A DNA stretch of 18,644 nt, taken from contig WELB01000139.1 of the NCBI GenBank assembly GCA_009602725.1, positions 106,063-124,706 on the forward strand, written 5' to 3'. Below, in pieces: positions 18,562 to 18,644 of this stretch (its first letter is position 1; the number at the start of each line of letters is the position of its first letter). This stretch comes from Spirogloea muscicola. Taxonomy: Eukaryota; Streptophyta; Zygnematophyceae; Spirogloeales; Spirogloeaceae. The position numbers were made by a program, and so were the translations under genes. The notes under the pieces were generated by a model. The model saw only the letters and a program-made list of their open reading frames with translations, ran no database searches and was not told the DNA's origin.

Positions 18562-18612
18562 CTACGCCGCTGGACTCCGCCGCCGCCGTCGCCCCGCCTT
18601 CGCCGCCGCCAT
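18562..18612 (-). other. Upstream ORF in the MLO leader (16 codons)
   Basis: On the minus strand an ATG at 18612-18610 opens 16 Ala/Arg-rich codons ending in TAG at 18564-18562, 23 bp before the MLO ATG and out of frame with it. If the transcript starts further upstream, this could lower MLO translation. Confidence 0.35.
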
Positions 18613-18637
18613 TGCCGCCGCCGCCGCCGCCGCCGCG
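18601..18637 (-). repeat. GCC/GGC trinucleotide run at the right edge
   Basis: A (GCC)n-like run, broken by ATT at 18611-18613, lies in the probable MLO leader or promoter, parallel to the runs at the other gene starts. It continues to near the window edge, so its full length is unknown. Confidence 0.7.
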
Positions 18638-18644
18638 CCGGCCC

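Noticed and set aside
1-18644. Prokaryotic system, defence island, CRISPR or transposon
   Set aside because: All recognised genes are intron-bearing eukaryotic families; no array, transposase, reverse transcriptase or terminal repeats were seen.

Overview
The window is eukaryotic nuclear DNA, most likely from a chlorophyte green alga and probably a trebouxiophyte. The genes are dense with spliceosomal introns (mostly GT-AG, YGCAG-like acceptors), first exons are very GC-rich, and the putative poly(A) signal UGUAA, used by chlorophyte algae, sits where two genes converge. The protein families are a plant-type PLAC8 protein, a cytochrome b5-fused front-end fatty-acid desaturase, a two-thioredoxin-domain PDI with a C-terminal D domain, and an MLO protein. 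Together they fit a green alga better than an animal, fungus or bacterium. The lineage call is inference.

Layout: 1-25 may be the cut-off start of a leftward gene. 533-1861 (+) is a 4-exon PLAC8 gene (222 aa). 1862-3662 holds its 3' region and the next promoter. 3663-7527 (+) is a 13-exon front-end desaturase (508 aa) that includes one GC-AG intron. 7528-8049 is a short convergent 3' region. 8050-11438 (-) is an 11-exon protein disulfide isomerase (363 aa). 11439-14040 holds the PDI upstream region (GC-rich, full of palindromes, with an ER-stress-like element), unassigned sequence, and presumably the MLO 3' UTR. 14041-18538 (-) is a 14-exon MLO gene (638 aa). The reading frame stays open across every exon junction in all four gene models, and each was aligned by eye to family motifs recalled from memory.

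Functionally the neighbours look unrelated, as is normal in a nuclear genome, although three of the four products are membrane or ER proteins: lipid desaturation at the ER, oxidative folding in the ER lumen, and a seven-TM calmodulin-binding membrane protein. I found no mobile element, CRISPR array, tRNA or rRNA, and no evidence of a new multi-gene system. The points most worth a second look are the UPR-like element and palindrome cluster upstream of PDI, the matching intron positions at the two PDI active sites, the GC-AG intron, the GC islands over gene starts, and the unassigned 12-14 kb region.
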